This document shows positions 54,750 to 62,846 of a stretch of 64,000 nucleotides of DNA, one piece after another (position 1 is the stretch's first letter; every line of letters begins with the position of its first letter). The stretch is from Mycolicibacterium sediminis (lineage in GTDB: Bacteria > Actinomycetota > Actinomycetes > Mycobacteriales > Mycobacteriaceae): NCBI RefSeq assembly GCF_010731735.1, contig NZ_AP022588.1:1302001-1366000 (forward strand), written 5' to 3'. The translations under genes were made by a program, and so were the position numbers. The notes beneath the pieces are model-generated. The model had not been told where the DNA came from and did not search any database. It worked only from the letters and a program-made list of their open reading frames with translations.

Positions 54750-55040
54750 TCAGGCGGATTCGAGGAACAGGCGGCGGGCGCGGACGGCGTAGCCGTTCTG
54801 CTCGGCGAGCGAACGCAGCTGGCGCAGGGCGAACGTGCGTCCGCGACCGCCCTCGGGGATGACGATGCCGGCCCAGAGGCCCTCGGCGCGCGGGAGCTCG
54901 ACGGCTTCGCGGGCGCAGGCCCAGCGGCGCGGGCACAGGCGGCAGATGGTCTTTGCGTCCTCGTCGGCGGTCGAGAGCCAACGGTCCGGATCCTGCGTGC
55001 ACTTGCCGACGGGAAGTCCGTCCAGTCCCACTGCGTTCAT
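54750..55040 (-). CDS. WhiB-family iron-sulphur regulator
   Basis: The 96-residue protein has the four Fe-S cysteines Cys14, Cys33, Cys36 and Cys42 (C...C-x2-C-x5-C), the AEGLWAGIVI turn that stands in for G(V/I)WGG, and a basic C-terminus (RARRLFLE). WhiB proteins bind the primary sigma factor and respond to redox or NO. By position (next to the Rv0023-like gene) it corresponds to whiB5, but it is shorter than I recall WhiB5 to be, so no symbol is given. The ATG at 55040 has AGGAGTTACGA upstream. Confidence 0.88.
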   Translation of the reverse strand: MNAVGLDGLPVGKCTQDPDRWLSTADEDAKTICRLCPRRWACAREAVELPRAEGLWAGIVIPEGGRGRTFALRQLRSLAEQNGYAVRARRLFLESA

Positions 55041-55089
55041 TCGTAACTCCTTGGGTCGAGCGCTCGAGGTTCCGTAGCGCGATGAAGCG

Positions 55090-55141
55090 AACCTATAGCA
55101 ATAACCGTAGCGATGCAACAGTTTTAGTTGAGATGCATCGC
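55090..55141 (-). promoter_or_regulatory. whiB promoter with overlapping palindrome
   Basis: On the minus strand, TTGCAT (-35) and TAGGTT (-10) are 17 bp apart (55118-55090). A perfect inverted repeat GCGATGCA/TGCATCGC (55110-55117, 55134-55141) overlaps the -35, around an AT-rich 16-bp centre. A second, wider inverted repeat pairs 55081-55090 with 55138-55147 (one mismatch). Confidence 0.6.
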
Positions 55142-55342
55142 TTCGTCAGCCCCGTTCGAAATAGTCGCTGGTAGCGGGCGTTCTGCACGACGCAGCTCGG
55201 AGGCGGCGGGACAAGACGGTTTGGCGAACCGCTGCAATGACACGCTTGTAATCCACTCAGTGCGACGGTTCCGCTCGACGGTGCCACCGACTAAGCTGGA
55301 CCGGAGTCGTAGCAGTGCAGCGGTATGGGAGGAGGTGCGTCG

Positions 55343-56131
55343 GTGGCGAGTGTCGAACCGGAGCACGCGGAACCGGACGCCGCCCCCGACGAGACCATCG
55401 ACGTCGATCCCGGCATGGCCCGCGCAGGCGCCGCGGCCGCCGCCCGACGCCGCGAACTCGACATCAGCCAGCGCAGCCTGGCCGCCGACGGCATCATCAA
55501 CGCCGGCGCCCTGATCTCCTTCGAGAAGGGCCGGAGCTGGCCGCGTGAGAAGACACGCGCCAAGCTCGAAGAGGTCCTGCGCTGGTCGCCGGGGACGATC
55601 TCGCGGCTACGCCAGGGCGTCGCGAGCGCCGACCCCGCGCCCCTCGAACCCGTCGTACCCGAACACTCCACGCGGCCATCGGTCGCGGACCTCGACGAGG
55701 GGTCACTGATCGCCCAGGCGGTCGACGCTGCCGTCCACACCCTCGGTGGGACGGTCGCATCCCTTCCCCCGAACGACCACCCCGACTTCACCCCGCGGGT
55801 GACCGCGATCCTGGCCGACCTGCGTCAACTCGAGGCCGTCGCCTCGCGCGCCGCACGGATCGGCCGGGTGACGCCGCAGCTGCTGCGGTCGCTGAGCGCG
55901 GTCCGTCGCCAGATCGACGAGCTGACACTGCTCGGGTCGTCCGCACCGACGGCCACGCTGGGCCAGCGGCTCTATGCGGCGCGTCGCAACGCCAACCTCA
56001 CCATCGCGGAGACCGCGCGGGCTGCGGGAGTGGCCGAGGATGCGGTGCTGGCCGCCGAGGCGGAGCAGCCGGTGGGCCCCGACGACGCCGAACTCGTCGA
56101 GTCCCTCGTGGCCCAACTCGACTGGCGCTGA
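55343..56131 (+). CDS. XRE-family regulator (Rv0023 homologue)
   Basis: Two helix-turn-helix parts are visible in 262 residues. One is near the N-terminus (ARAGAAAAARRRELDISQRSLAADGIINAGALISFEKGRSWPREKTRAKLEEVL). A second, weaker one is near the C-terminus (LGQRLYAARRNANLTIAETARAAGVAEDAVLAAE). The middle is helical. The sequence matches my memory of Rv0023, which stands beside whiB5 as here. The GTG at 55343 is chosen because GGAGGAGG lies 6 bases upstream; an ATG at 55325 precedes that site. Convergent with the EspI-like gene (3 bp). Confidence 0.88.
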   Translation: MASVEPEHAEPDAAPDETIDVDPGMARAGAAAAARRRELDISQRSLAADGIINAGALISFEKGRSWPREKTRAKLEEVLRWSPGTISRLRQGVASADPAPLEPVVPEHSTRPSVADLDEGSLIAQAVDAAVHTLGGTVASLPPNDHPDFTPRVTAILADLRQLEAVASRAARIGRVTPQLLRSLSAVRRQIDELTLLGSSAPTATLGQRLYAARRNANLTIAETARAAGVAEDAVLAAEAEQPVGPDDAELVESLVAQLDWR

Positions 56132-56134
56132 GGG

Positions 56135-57622
56135 TCAGAAGCGGTCGCGGCCGCGGTCCCGATCGTCGCTGGTGGGGAAGTACTCGGAGAGCGCCGCGGC
56201 GATCTCGATGAACTTGCGGCGCGTCGCGGGCGCCATCTCGGCGGTGCGGCCGATGACGCCACCCGGCCGGAGGTGCCCGTCGAACGGCACCTCGACCACC
56301 TTCTGCCCCTGGCCGGCGAACTGCTGGGCCAGGATGCCGCGGGTGCGCTTGTCGGCGTGCCCGTCGGAGTCGTTGAGTACCACCACGGTCCGCTGCAGCA
56401 GGGTGGTGAGGTTGCGCGAGGCGAGCCAGTCCAGCGTCTGACCCGCCGCGGCGGCACCGTCGACCCAGGGCGACGACACCACGATCATCGCGTCGAGGTC
56501 GCGCAGCACCTCCTGGGTGACCGGGGTGTCCATGGTCGAACTGCAGTCGACGATCGAGATCGTGAAGTACCGGTCCAGCCGTGCGGTGGCTTCGCGGTAG
56601 ATCGCGGGGTCGAGCACCCGCCTGCGGGCGGGGCTGCCCTCACCGGCGAGGACGAAGAGCCCGGCCGCGTTGTTGCCGACGCGGCTGCGGACGTCGGCGA
56701 ACGTCTCGAGGTGCTGGTCGGCCGCGAGTTCCCAGTAGGAGCCGATGGCCTTCGGGTCGACGCGGCTGCCCAGCTTGCCGAAGGCGGTGTCCGCGTCGAT
56801 GGCGACGACGCGGTCGTCCTGGCGCAGTTCGGCGAAGACCGACCCGATGCTGGCCGACACCGTGGTCTTGCCGACGCCGCCCTTGCCCATCACGCCGATC
56901 TTGAAGTGGCCACGAAGGACGCCCCTGATGCGCGCCTCCATCTCGGCCTCCTGGATCTCCTCCGGCGACTGCCCGAGGTTGACCAGGCCGAACGTCGCGC
57001 GGAACACCGCGAGACGCCAGCCGCGTGACGGCGGCGTGCGCTTGGCCGGGACGAGGTCGCCCGCACGGATGCGGTCGGCGTACGACCCGGGCGGTGGCGG
57101 CGGCGCGCTGCGGGGGTCAGGCCCGTAGGGCTGTCCGGGCCAGGCTCCCTGTGGTGGCGGACCCTGCGGCGGTGGGCCCTGCGGGGGCATGCCCGGGCGG
57201 GGCGGCCGCGGTGGCTGCTGCGGGGGTGGCGGTGGCGGTGGCTGCTGGGACCACCCGTGCTGCTGCTGCCCCCACGGCGGCTGGTGGCCCGGGAACTGGC
57301 CGGTGTCGTGGCGCTGGCTTGGGTCGCGCAGCAGCCCGGGCGGCGGACCGTACCGGGGCGGCGGAGGTGGGGGCGTCTGCGACGGCGCGGCGGGATCCTG
57401 GCGCTCGGGCTCGCGGGGGGACGACGCATCGGCGCCCTGCTCCGGCACGAGGCCCTCGTGCTGTGGAAGCTCCTGGGTCGGGACGAAGTCGACGGGTGGC
57501 CGGCTCGGCGGCGGTGCCGGGGGCGGGGTGAACGCCGGTTCGGCGGGAGGCGGCTCGTAGTCGGTCTCCTCGGGTCCCGTCCAGCCGAGCTCTCTGCGCA
57601 AGGCGTCGTCGCGGTCGCTCAC
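56135..57622 (-). CDS. EspI-like MinD/ParA ATPase with Pro-rich N-terminus
   Basis: Residues 1-190 are disordered and very rich in Pro/Gln/Gly. A P-loop ATPase domain of the SIMIBI/MinD type follows (about 238-490): Walker A KGGVGKTT at 247-254, VVAIDADTAFGKLG, the IVDCSSTMDTPV switch and VVVLNDSD (nucleotide base recognition). This is the layout of ESX-1 EspI (Rv3876) and of similar ESX-linked proteins, which adjust secretion when ATP is low in M. tuberculosis. It is divergent from the ESX-1 operon across 360 bp, not inside it, so it may be a paralogue of the core espI. GTG start. Confidence 0.85.
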   Translation of the reverse strand: MSDRDDALRRELGWTGPEETDYEPPPAEPAFTPPPAPPPSRPPVDFVPTQELPQHEGLVPEQGADASSPREPERQDPAAPSQTPPPPPPRYGPPPGLLRDPSQRHDTGQFPGHQPPWGQQQHGWSQQPPPPPPPQQPPRPPRPGMPPQGPPPQGPPPQGAWPGQPYGPDPRSAPPPPPGSYADRIRAGDLVPAKRTPPSRGWRLAVFRATFGLVNLGQSPEEIQEAEMEARIRGVLRGHFKIGVMGKGGVGKTTVSASIGSVFAELRQDDRVVAIDADTAFGKLGSRVDPKAIGSYWELAADQHLETFADVRSRVGNNAAGLFVLAGEGSPARRRVLDPAIYREATARLDRYFTISIVDCSSTMDTPVTQEVLRDLDAMIVVSSPWVDGAAAAGQTLDWLASRNLTTLLQRTVVVLNDSDGHADKRTRGILAQQFAGQGQKVVEVPFDGHLRPGGVIGRTAEMAPATRRKFIEIAAALSEYFPTSDDRDRGRDRF

Positions 57623-57982
57623 GGCACCGGGCTCCTCTCCTCCTCGGACGCTCTCCAGACGACGCGACGGTCGACCTTCGGATCAAGTATCAACCACGGA
57701 CCGGACGGACAGGAGTGCTCACTCCGCCGAGTCGCGCGACCGCAACGGGATGGCAGACACCGAAGAAGCGCGGGGGCGAACGGTCGTCGTCGACGGGCCG
57801 CGAGTGTGCGCACGAGGAGCCTGGGCCGACGGCCGGGCGTCCGTCGTACGTCCCGGAACACCGTCGGAATCCGAAAGTAGCCGATCAGGGCGGGTTTCCG
57901 GGCCCTTCCCGAGGGTGAACTTGGTGCGGATGCGGGTGCTCGACCGCTGGTAACGTCGCTGTCGGCCAAGGGGACGGGGTGA
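57623..57982. promoter_or_regulatory. Divergent espI-like/espE intergenic region (360 bp)
   Basis: No gene seen. It must contain the promoters for the leftward EspI-like gene and the rightward ESX-1 operon. AAGGGGA at about 57968-57974 is a probable Shine-Dalgarno for espE. I cannot assign EspR or PhoP sites by eye. Confidence 0.45.
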
Positions 57983-59341
57983 GTGCGGGTGCGGGGAGAC
58001 GTGACGGACGACGGCTCGGCCGTGCTGTCGGTGGGCGGGGTCGGCAAAGAACTGATCGAGAATGCCGACGACGTGGTGCGCGGTGTGACGGCGGCCGGGA
58101 GGCAGCTCCACGGGCGGGGAGTCGTCGGATTCGTCGAGCGCGCGCGGACGCCGATCCTCAGCGGGGGACAGGTCACGATCGCCGGGATGCGGCGCACCAC
58201 GGGCGTCGGCGATCCGGATGACGGCGAGCGCTTCGGCGCGGGTTCCGCACGGTTCGACGAGGCGGCGACGACGCTGTCGGCCGCCTACCCGGACGACTCG
58301 TGGACCGGCGCCGCATCGGACGCCTACGCGTCCTCCACCTCCGGCCAGACCGGCCGCGCCGACGCCGTAGCCGAAGCGGATCGGTCCGTGCAGGCCGTCC
58401 TCGTGCGCGAGGCGGGACAGATCGTCGCCGCGCGACGGACGCTCGACGATCAGAGCGACTGGCTCGGCGCCGTGTCGATGCTGGTCGCCGCGACGCCGTT
58501 CGTCGGCGAGGGTGCGTCGGTCGCCGTGGAGATCGCCGCCGTCACGAAGGCGCTCGGGACGTGCACGTCGCACCTGGCCGAGCTGACCCAGCAGGTCGAC
58601 GCCAATGCAGCCGAGATCCGGCGAGCCACCGATCGCTACGAGGACGCCGTCGGCGAGCGGTCGCCCGCCGATCCCATCCCCGACGGCCCGCCGCCACCCG
58701 GCGACGAGGAGAAGTCTCCGGAGGAGACCACCGATCGAGACCCGGCCCCCGACGACGACGTGACCGGCGACGACGTGACCGGCGCCAGCCCCTCTGCCGG
58801 CGCCAGCCCCTCGAGAGGTGGTGGCCCCTCGGTGAGCGCCGCACCCGAACCGACGCCCGTCGTCCCACCCGTCCAGGTCGCACCGGCCGGGGCCGTCGCG
58901 CCGCCCGCACCGATGCCCGCCCAGATGCCCGCGGCCATGCCCGCGCCGCCGGTTGCCGCGCCCGCCGCCGCCCAGACCGGCACTGGAACGACGACGCAGC
59001 TCGCGTCGATGGTGAAGGCCATGGTCGACCAGGCGATGGACGAGAAGGCGCGGCAGGAGGCCGCCGAGGAGGCTGAGCGGGAGGACGAGGCGCGGGCCAA
59101 GGACTCCGACGGCGACGGCATTCCGAACGTCGACGACGACACCGACCATGACGGCGTCTCCGATGCCGAGGACGACGAGAACGGCGACGGCGTCCTCGAC
59201 ATCGAGCAGGACCGCGACGGCGACGGGCGGCCCGACACCGCGGCAGGGCCGGGCCCGGACGCCGCCGACGGTGGGCGGGAGGCCGTGAACCATCCGGATG
59301 CGCGAATCCTCGCCGACCCCGGCGTAACGGTACAAAGATAG
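57983..59341 (+). CDS. espE: ESX-1 secretion-associated protein EspE
   Basis: The 452-residue protein has an N-terminal helical region with W107-x-G109 (DDSWTGAASDAY), like WXG100 helices. A Pro/Ala-rich linker (about 250-340) and a C-terminal thrombospondin type-3-like acidic repeat tract (about 374-420) follow, with units such as DSDGDGIPN, DTDHDGVSD, DENGDGVLD and DRDGDGRPD that can bind calcium. EspE is a secreted ESX-1 substrate that pairs with EspF. First gene of the espE-espF-espG1-espH-eccA1-eccB1 run. GTG starts at 57983, 57989 and 58001 are possible. Confidence 0.88.
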   Translation: MRVRGDVTDDGSAVLSVGGVGKELIENADDVVRGVTAAGRQLHGRGVVGFVERARTPILSGGQVTIAGMRRTTGVGDPDDGERFGAGSARFDEAATTLSAAYPDDSWTGAASDAYASSTSGQTGRADAVAEADRSVQAVLVREAGQIVAARRTLDDQSDWLGAVSMLVAATPFVGEGASVAVEIAAVTKALGTCTSHLAELTQQVDANAAEIRRATDRYEDAVGERSPADPIPDGPPPPGDEEKSPEETTDRDPAPDDDVTGDDVTGASPSAGASPSRGGGPSVSAAPEPTPVVPPVQVAPAGAVAPPAPMPAQMPAAMPAPPVAAPAAAQTGTGTTTQLASMVKAMVDQAMDEKARQEAAEEAEREDEARAKDSDGDGIPNVDDDTDHDGVSDAEDDENGDGVLDIEQDRDGDGRPDTAAGPGPDAADGGREAVNHPDARILADPGVTVQR

Positions 59342-59361
59342 GTAGGAGGAGGGGGTTTACG

Positions 59362-59688
59362 ATGTCGAGCGGTGTGCGGGTCATGACGGCCCACCTGCGG
59401 CAACTGTCCGCCGCCCAGCGCCGGGCGGCGGCCGAGATCAAGTCGGCCACCGGGGTGACGCACGGCGTCGACGAGTCGGTCCGCGTCAGCCATGGCGTCA
59501 TCGCCTGGTCGACCGCGAACGCCGTCGAGTCGGCGAACCGGGTGCGACGCGCGACGGGGCGGTCGATGGAACGGGCGTCCGACGCGCTGGGGGACGACCT
59601 CGGGACCGCCGCGGGCCGCTACGACGACACGGACCGACGCACGGCGGGCCGGATCGCCGGCTTGCCCGCGCACGCACGGTTCCACTAG
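59362..59688 (+). CDS. espF: ESX-1 secretion-associated protein EspF
   Basis: The 108-residue helical protein has the C-terminal secretion signal Tyr87-x3-Asp91 (GRYDDTDRR). It belongs to the EspC/EspF family and probably forms a heterodimer with EspE, after which both are exported by ESX-1. GGAGGAGGGGG precedes the ATG, a strong Shine-Dalgarno. It follows espE by 20 bp. Confidence 0.9.
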   Translation: MSSGVRVMTAHLRQLSAAQRRAAAEIKSATGVTHGVDESVRVSHGVIAWSTANAVESANRVRRATGRSMERASDALGDDLGTAAGRYDDTDRRTAGRIAGLPAHARFH

Positions 59689-59701
59689 ACGAGGGGGGAA
59701 G

Positions 59702-60547
59702 ATGACGAGTTCCTACGGCACCAACCACGGCGGCACGCACGTCGACGACGTCGTCGCGGTCGAGTTGACCATCGACGGCCTCCTGGTCGTGGCGGACAAG
59801 CTCAACCTGATGGACTTCCCGCCCTCGATGGGAATCCGGCCCAACATCCCGATCCCCGAACTCCGCGACATCGTCTGGGAGCAGGTGACGCGGGACCTGA
59901 CGGCCCAGGGCGTGCTCGACGTGTTCGGCGAACCGCACGCCGAGGTCGCGGCGATGCTCGACACCCTCAGCCGCGCCGATCGCACCCTCGAAGGCAGGTG
60001 GTGGCGCCGCGACGTCGGTGGCAAGATGATCCGCTTCACCGTGTGCCGCAAGGGGGATCGCCATGTCGTCGCAGCTCGGGACGGGGATCTGCTGGTCCTG
60101 CAGCGCGTCGCACCCCAGGTCGGGCTGGCCGGGATGGTGAACGTCGTCCTGGGCGCCGGAACCCCCGCCGACGTCGAGCCGCTGACGGGTCAGGCGAGCC
60201 TGCTGGGCGAGTCGGCGACGGCGAACGAGCTGGGCCGTTTCGGCATCGCGCCGCCGTCCGCACGCATCTATTCCGATGCGATCGCGGCACCCAACAGCTG
60301 GGTCGAGATCACCGCGATCGAGCGGCATCCCGGCGGCACCGTCACGAACACCGACGTGGCCGCGGGCGTCCTCGACTCCCGCCACGGGCGCATCGTGTCC
60401 ATCCCGCGACGGGTCAACGGTGACCTGTACGGCAGCTTCCTCCCGGGGACCAAGGAGAACCTGCAGCGCGCGCTCGACGGGTTGCTCGACTTCCTGCCGT
60501 CCAAGGGGTGGTTCGACAAATCCGAGACAGACGCCTACGCCGACTGA
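59702..60547 (+). CDS. espG1: ESX-1 chaperone EspG1
   Basis: EspG proteins are cytosolic chaperones that keep ESX substrates (PE/PPE pairs in slow growers) soluble. The 281-residue product has the ESAT-6-chaperone fold signs: VVAVELTIDGLLVVADKLNLMDFPPSMGIRPNIPIPELRDIVW at the start and ERHPGGTVTNTDVAAGVLDSRHGRIVSIPR in the second half. GAGGGGGGAAG lies just before the ATG. It follows espF by 13 bp. Confidence 0.92.
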   Translation: MTSSYGTNHGGTHVDDVVAVELTIDGLLVVADKLNLMDFPPSMGIRPNIPIPELRDIVWEQVTRDLTAQGVLDVFGEPHAEVAAMLDTLSRADRTLEGRWWRRDVGGKMIRFTVCRKGDRHVVAARDGDLLVLQRVAPQVGLAGMVNVVLGAGTPADVEPLTGQASLLGESATANELGRFGIAPPSARIYSDAIAAPNSWVEITAIERHPGGTVTNTDVAAGVLDSRHGRIVSIPRRVNGDLYGSFLPGTKENLQRALDGLLDFLPSKGWFDKSETDAYAD

Positions 60548-60570
60548 GCACGGACGGAGACACACCACTG

Positions 60571-61119
60571 GTGGACGACCACTCGCCTCACCACTTCGAC
60601 GACGAGCAGGACGACTACGACGACCTGTCCTCGTTGGACTTCTCCGCGCCCGGAGACGAACTCGCCGGTCTGGACGACTACGTCAACTACCCCGCGGTCG
60701 ACGACGAGGCGGTCCACTCCGGTCAGGACGACGAGGCCTGGCCGGTCATGGCCGTCTCGGCCGACCCGGTGTCCGACGAGCCTCCGGTCCCGCTGTTCAC
60801 GGTCACCAACCCTCCCGGCACCGTGACCGTGTCGGCGTTCCTCGACGGCCGGATCAGCCTGGTCGAACTGTCCCCGCGCGTCACCCGGATGAGCGAGTCG
60901 CAACTCGCCGACGAGATCGTGGTGATCGCCGGGCTGGCCACGCAGGATGCCCGGTCCGCCCAGTACGCCTTCATGCTGGAGGGCATGCGACAACAGGGCC
61001 ACGACGACGCCGCCACCCGTGACTTCCTCCGACGAGACCTCGACCTCCCGTCCCCCGAGGACGCCGACCGCACGCGCGCGTCGGTCTTCTCGACCCGATA
61101 TGCAGGTGACCATGACTGA
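60571..61119 (+). CDS. espH: ESX-1 secretion-associated protein EspH
   Basis: An acidic protein of 182 residues with a disordered Asp-rich N-terminus (DDEQDDYDDLSSLDF) and a conserved core LFTVTNPPGTVTVSAFLDGRISLVELS...MSESQLADEIVVIAGLA, as in remembered Rv3867. EspH is a cytoplasmic factor, possibly a chaperone for EspE/EspF. The GTG at 60571 is preferred. Its stop overlaps the eccA1 start by 8 bp. Confidence 0.9.
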   Translation: MDDHSPHHFDDEQDDYDDLSSLDFSAPGDELAGLDDYVNYPAVDDEAVHSGQDDEAWPVMAVSADPVSDEPPVPLFTVTNPPGTVTVSAFLDGRISLVELSPRVTRMSESQLADEIVVIAGLATQDARSAQYAFMLEGMRQQGHDDAATRDFLRRDLDLPSPEDADRTRASVFSTRYAGDHD

Positions 61120-62833
61120 CCAGTTGGCAGGACTCTTCGGCAGCGCCGTCGGAATGCTGGGCAATTCCCCGGCCCGCGCGTTGGAACTCTTCACCGAGAT
61201 CACCTCGTACGACGAGACGGCGTGCGACGCGTGGGTGGGCCGCATCCGGTGCGGCGACACCGACCGCGTGACGCTGTTCCGGGCCTGGTTCTCGCGGGGC
61301 AACTTCGGTCAGCTGGCGGGTGCCGCCGAGATCTCGATGAACGCCGTCAATGCGCGGGTGCCGATCGGCGGGCAGTTCGGCGACATCACCTATCCGGTGA
61401 ACTCACCGCTGGCCCTCGTGATGGGCTTCGCGGTCAGCGAGGCCAACGGCGGCAACTACGCCGACGCGATGGAGGCGCTCGAGGGCGCGCAGTCGGCCGG
61501 TGCCGAGCACCTCGTGTCCTGGATGAAGGCGGTCGTGTACGCCGCGGCCGAGCGGTGGACCGACGTCATCGACGAGGTGCGCGGCGCGAGCAACTGGCCG
61601 GACAAGTTCCTCGGTGCGGCAGGCGGCGTCGCCCATGGGGTGGCCGCCGCCAACCTCGGCCTGTTCACCGAGGCCGAACGCCGTCTCACCGAGTCGAATT
61701 CATCCCCGGCGGGCGAGGCGTGCGCGACGGCGATCGCGTGGTACCTCGCGATGACGCGGCGCAGCCAGGGCAACGAGGAGTCCGCCATGGCGCTGCTCGA
61801 GTGGCTGCAGGCCACCCACGCGGAGCCCAAGGTCACTGCCGCACTTCGTGATCCCGCCTACCGGATCACCACCACCACCCCGGAGAAGATCGCGTCGCGC
61901 ACGGATCCGTGGGACCCGGGCAGCGTCGTGGCCGACACGTCGGGCAGGGAGCGGTTGCTGGCCGAGGCGCAGGAGGAACTCGAGCGTCAGATCGGCCTCG
62001 CCAGGGTCAAGGATCAGATCGAGAGATACCGTGCCGCAACGCAGATGGCGCGGGTGCGGGCGGCGCGGGGCATGAAGGTCGCCCAGCAGTCCAAGCACAT
62101 GATCTTCACCGGCCCGCCCGGTACCGGCAAGACGACGATCGCCCGGGTGGTGGCCAACATCCTCGCCGGCCTCGGCGTGATCGCGGAGCCCAAGCTCGTC
62201 GAGACCTCCCGCAAGGACTTCGTCGCCGAGTACGAGGGCCAGTCCTCGGTGAAGACCGCCCGCACGATCGACAGGGCGCTGGGCGGTGTGCTGTTCATCG
62301 ACGAGGCGTACACCCTGGTGCAGGAGCGCAATGGGCAGGCCGACCCGTTCGGCACCGAGGCCCTGGACACGTTGCTGGCCAGGATGGAGAACGACCGCGA
62401 CCGCCTCGTCGTCATCATCGCCGGCTACGGCAACGACATCGACCGCCTGCTCGAGACCAACGACGGCCTGCGCTCCCGCTTCTCCACCCGCATCGAGTTC
62501 GACTCGTACGCACCCGAGGAGATCGGTGAGATCGCGAGAGTGCTTGCTGAGAACAATGATTCGGTGCTCAGCGAGGAGGCGGGCAAGCGGATCTTCGAGG
62601 CCGCGACGCTGCTGAGCCAGCGGACGCTCAACAACAAGCCGGCGCTCGACATCGCGGGCAACGGGCGGTACGCGCGGCAACTGGTCGAGGCCGGGGAGCA
62701 ATACCGGGACATGCGGCTGGCCAGGTCGATGGACTTCGAGAACCTCGGCGTCGAGCAGCTCAGCGAGATCGGTGGACAGGACATGGCCGATGCCATCGAT
62801 GCCGTGCACGCGCGACTGAACATCAGCGGTTAG
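61112..62833 (+). CDS. eccA1: ESX-1 AAA+ ATPase EccA1
   Basis: A CbxX/CfqX-type AAA+ ATPase of 573 residues, the same length as Rv3868. The N-terminal half (about 1-275) is a TPR-like substrate-binding domain ([34 protein letters not shown]). The C-terminal AAA+ domain has Walker A 334-341 (GPPGTGKT), Walker B FIDE at 395-398, and the sensor/Arg-finger region [10 protein letters not shown]. EccA1 is cytosolic and is thought to release substrates from EspG and drive export. ATG start within espH. Confidence 0.97.
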   Translation: MTDQLAGLFGSAVGMLGNSPARALELFTEITSYDETACDAWVGRIRCGDTDRVTLFRAWFSRGNFGQLAGAAEISMNAVNARVPIGGQFGDITYPVNSPLALVMGFAVSEANGGNYADAMEALEGAQSAGAEHLVSWMKAVVYAAAERWTDVIDEVRGASNWPDKFLGAAGGVAHGVAAANLGLFTEAERRLTESNSSPAGEACATAIAWYLAMTRRSQGNEESAMALLEWLQATHAEPKVTAALRDPAYRITTTTPEKIASRTDPWDPGSVVADTSGRERLLAEAQEELERQIGLARVKDQIERYRAATQMARVRAARGMKVAQQSKHMIFTGPPGTGKTTIARVVANILAGLGVIAEPKLVETSRKDFVAEYEGQSSVKTARTIDRALGGVLFIDEAYTLVQERNGQADPFGTEALDTLLARMENDRDRLVVIIAGYGNDIDRLLETNDGLRSRFSTRIEFDSYAPEEIGEIARVLAENNDSVLSEEAGKRIFEAATLLSQRTLNNKPALDIAGNGRYARQLVEAGEQYRDMRLARSMDFENLGVEQLSEIGGQDMADAIDAVHARLNISG

Positions 62834-62846
62834 GGCAGACGACGTC

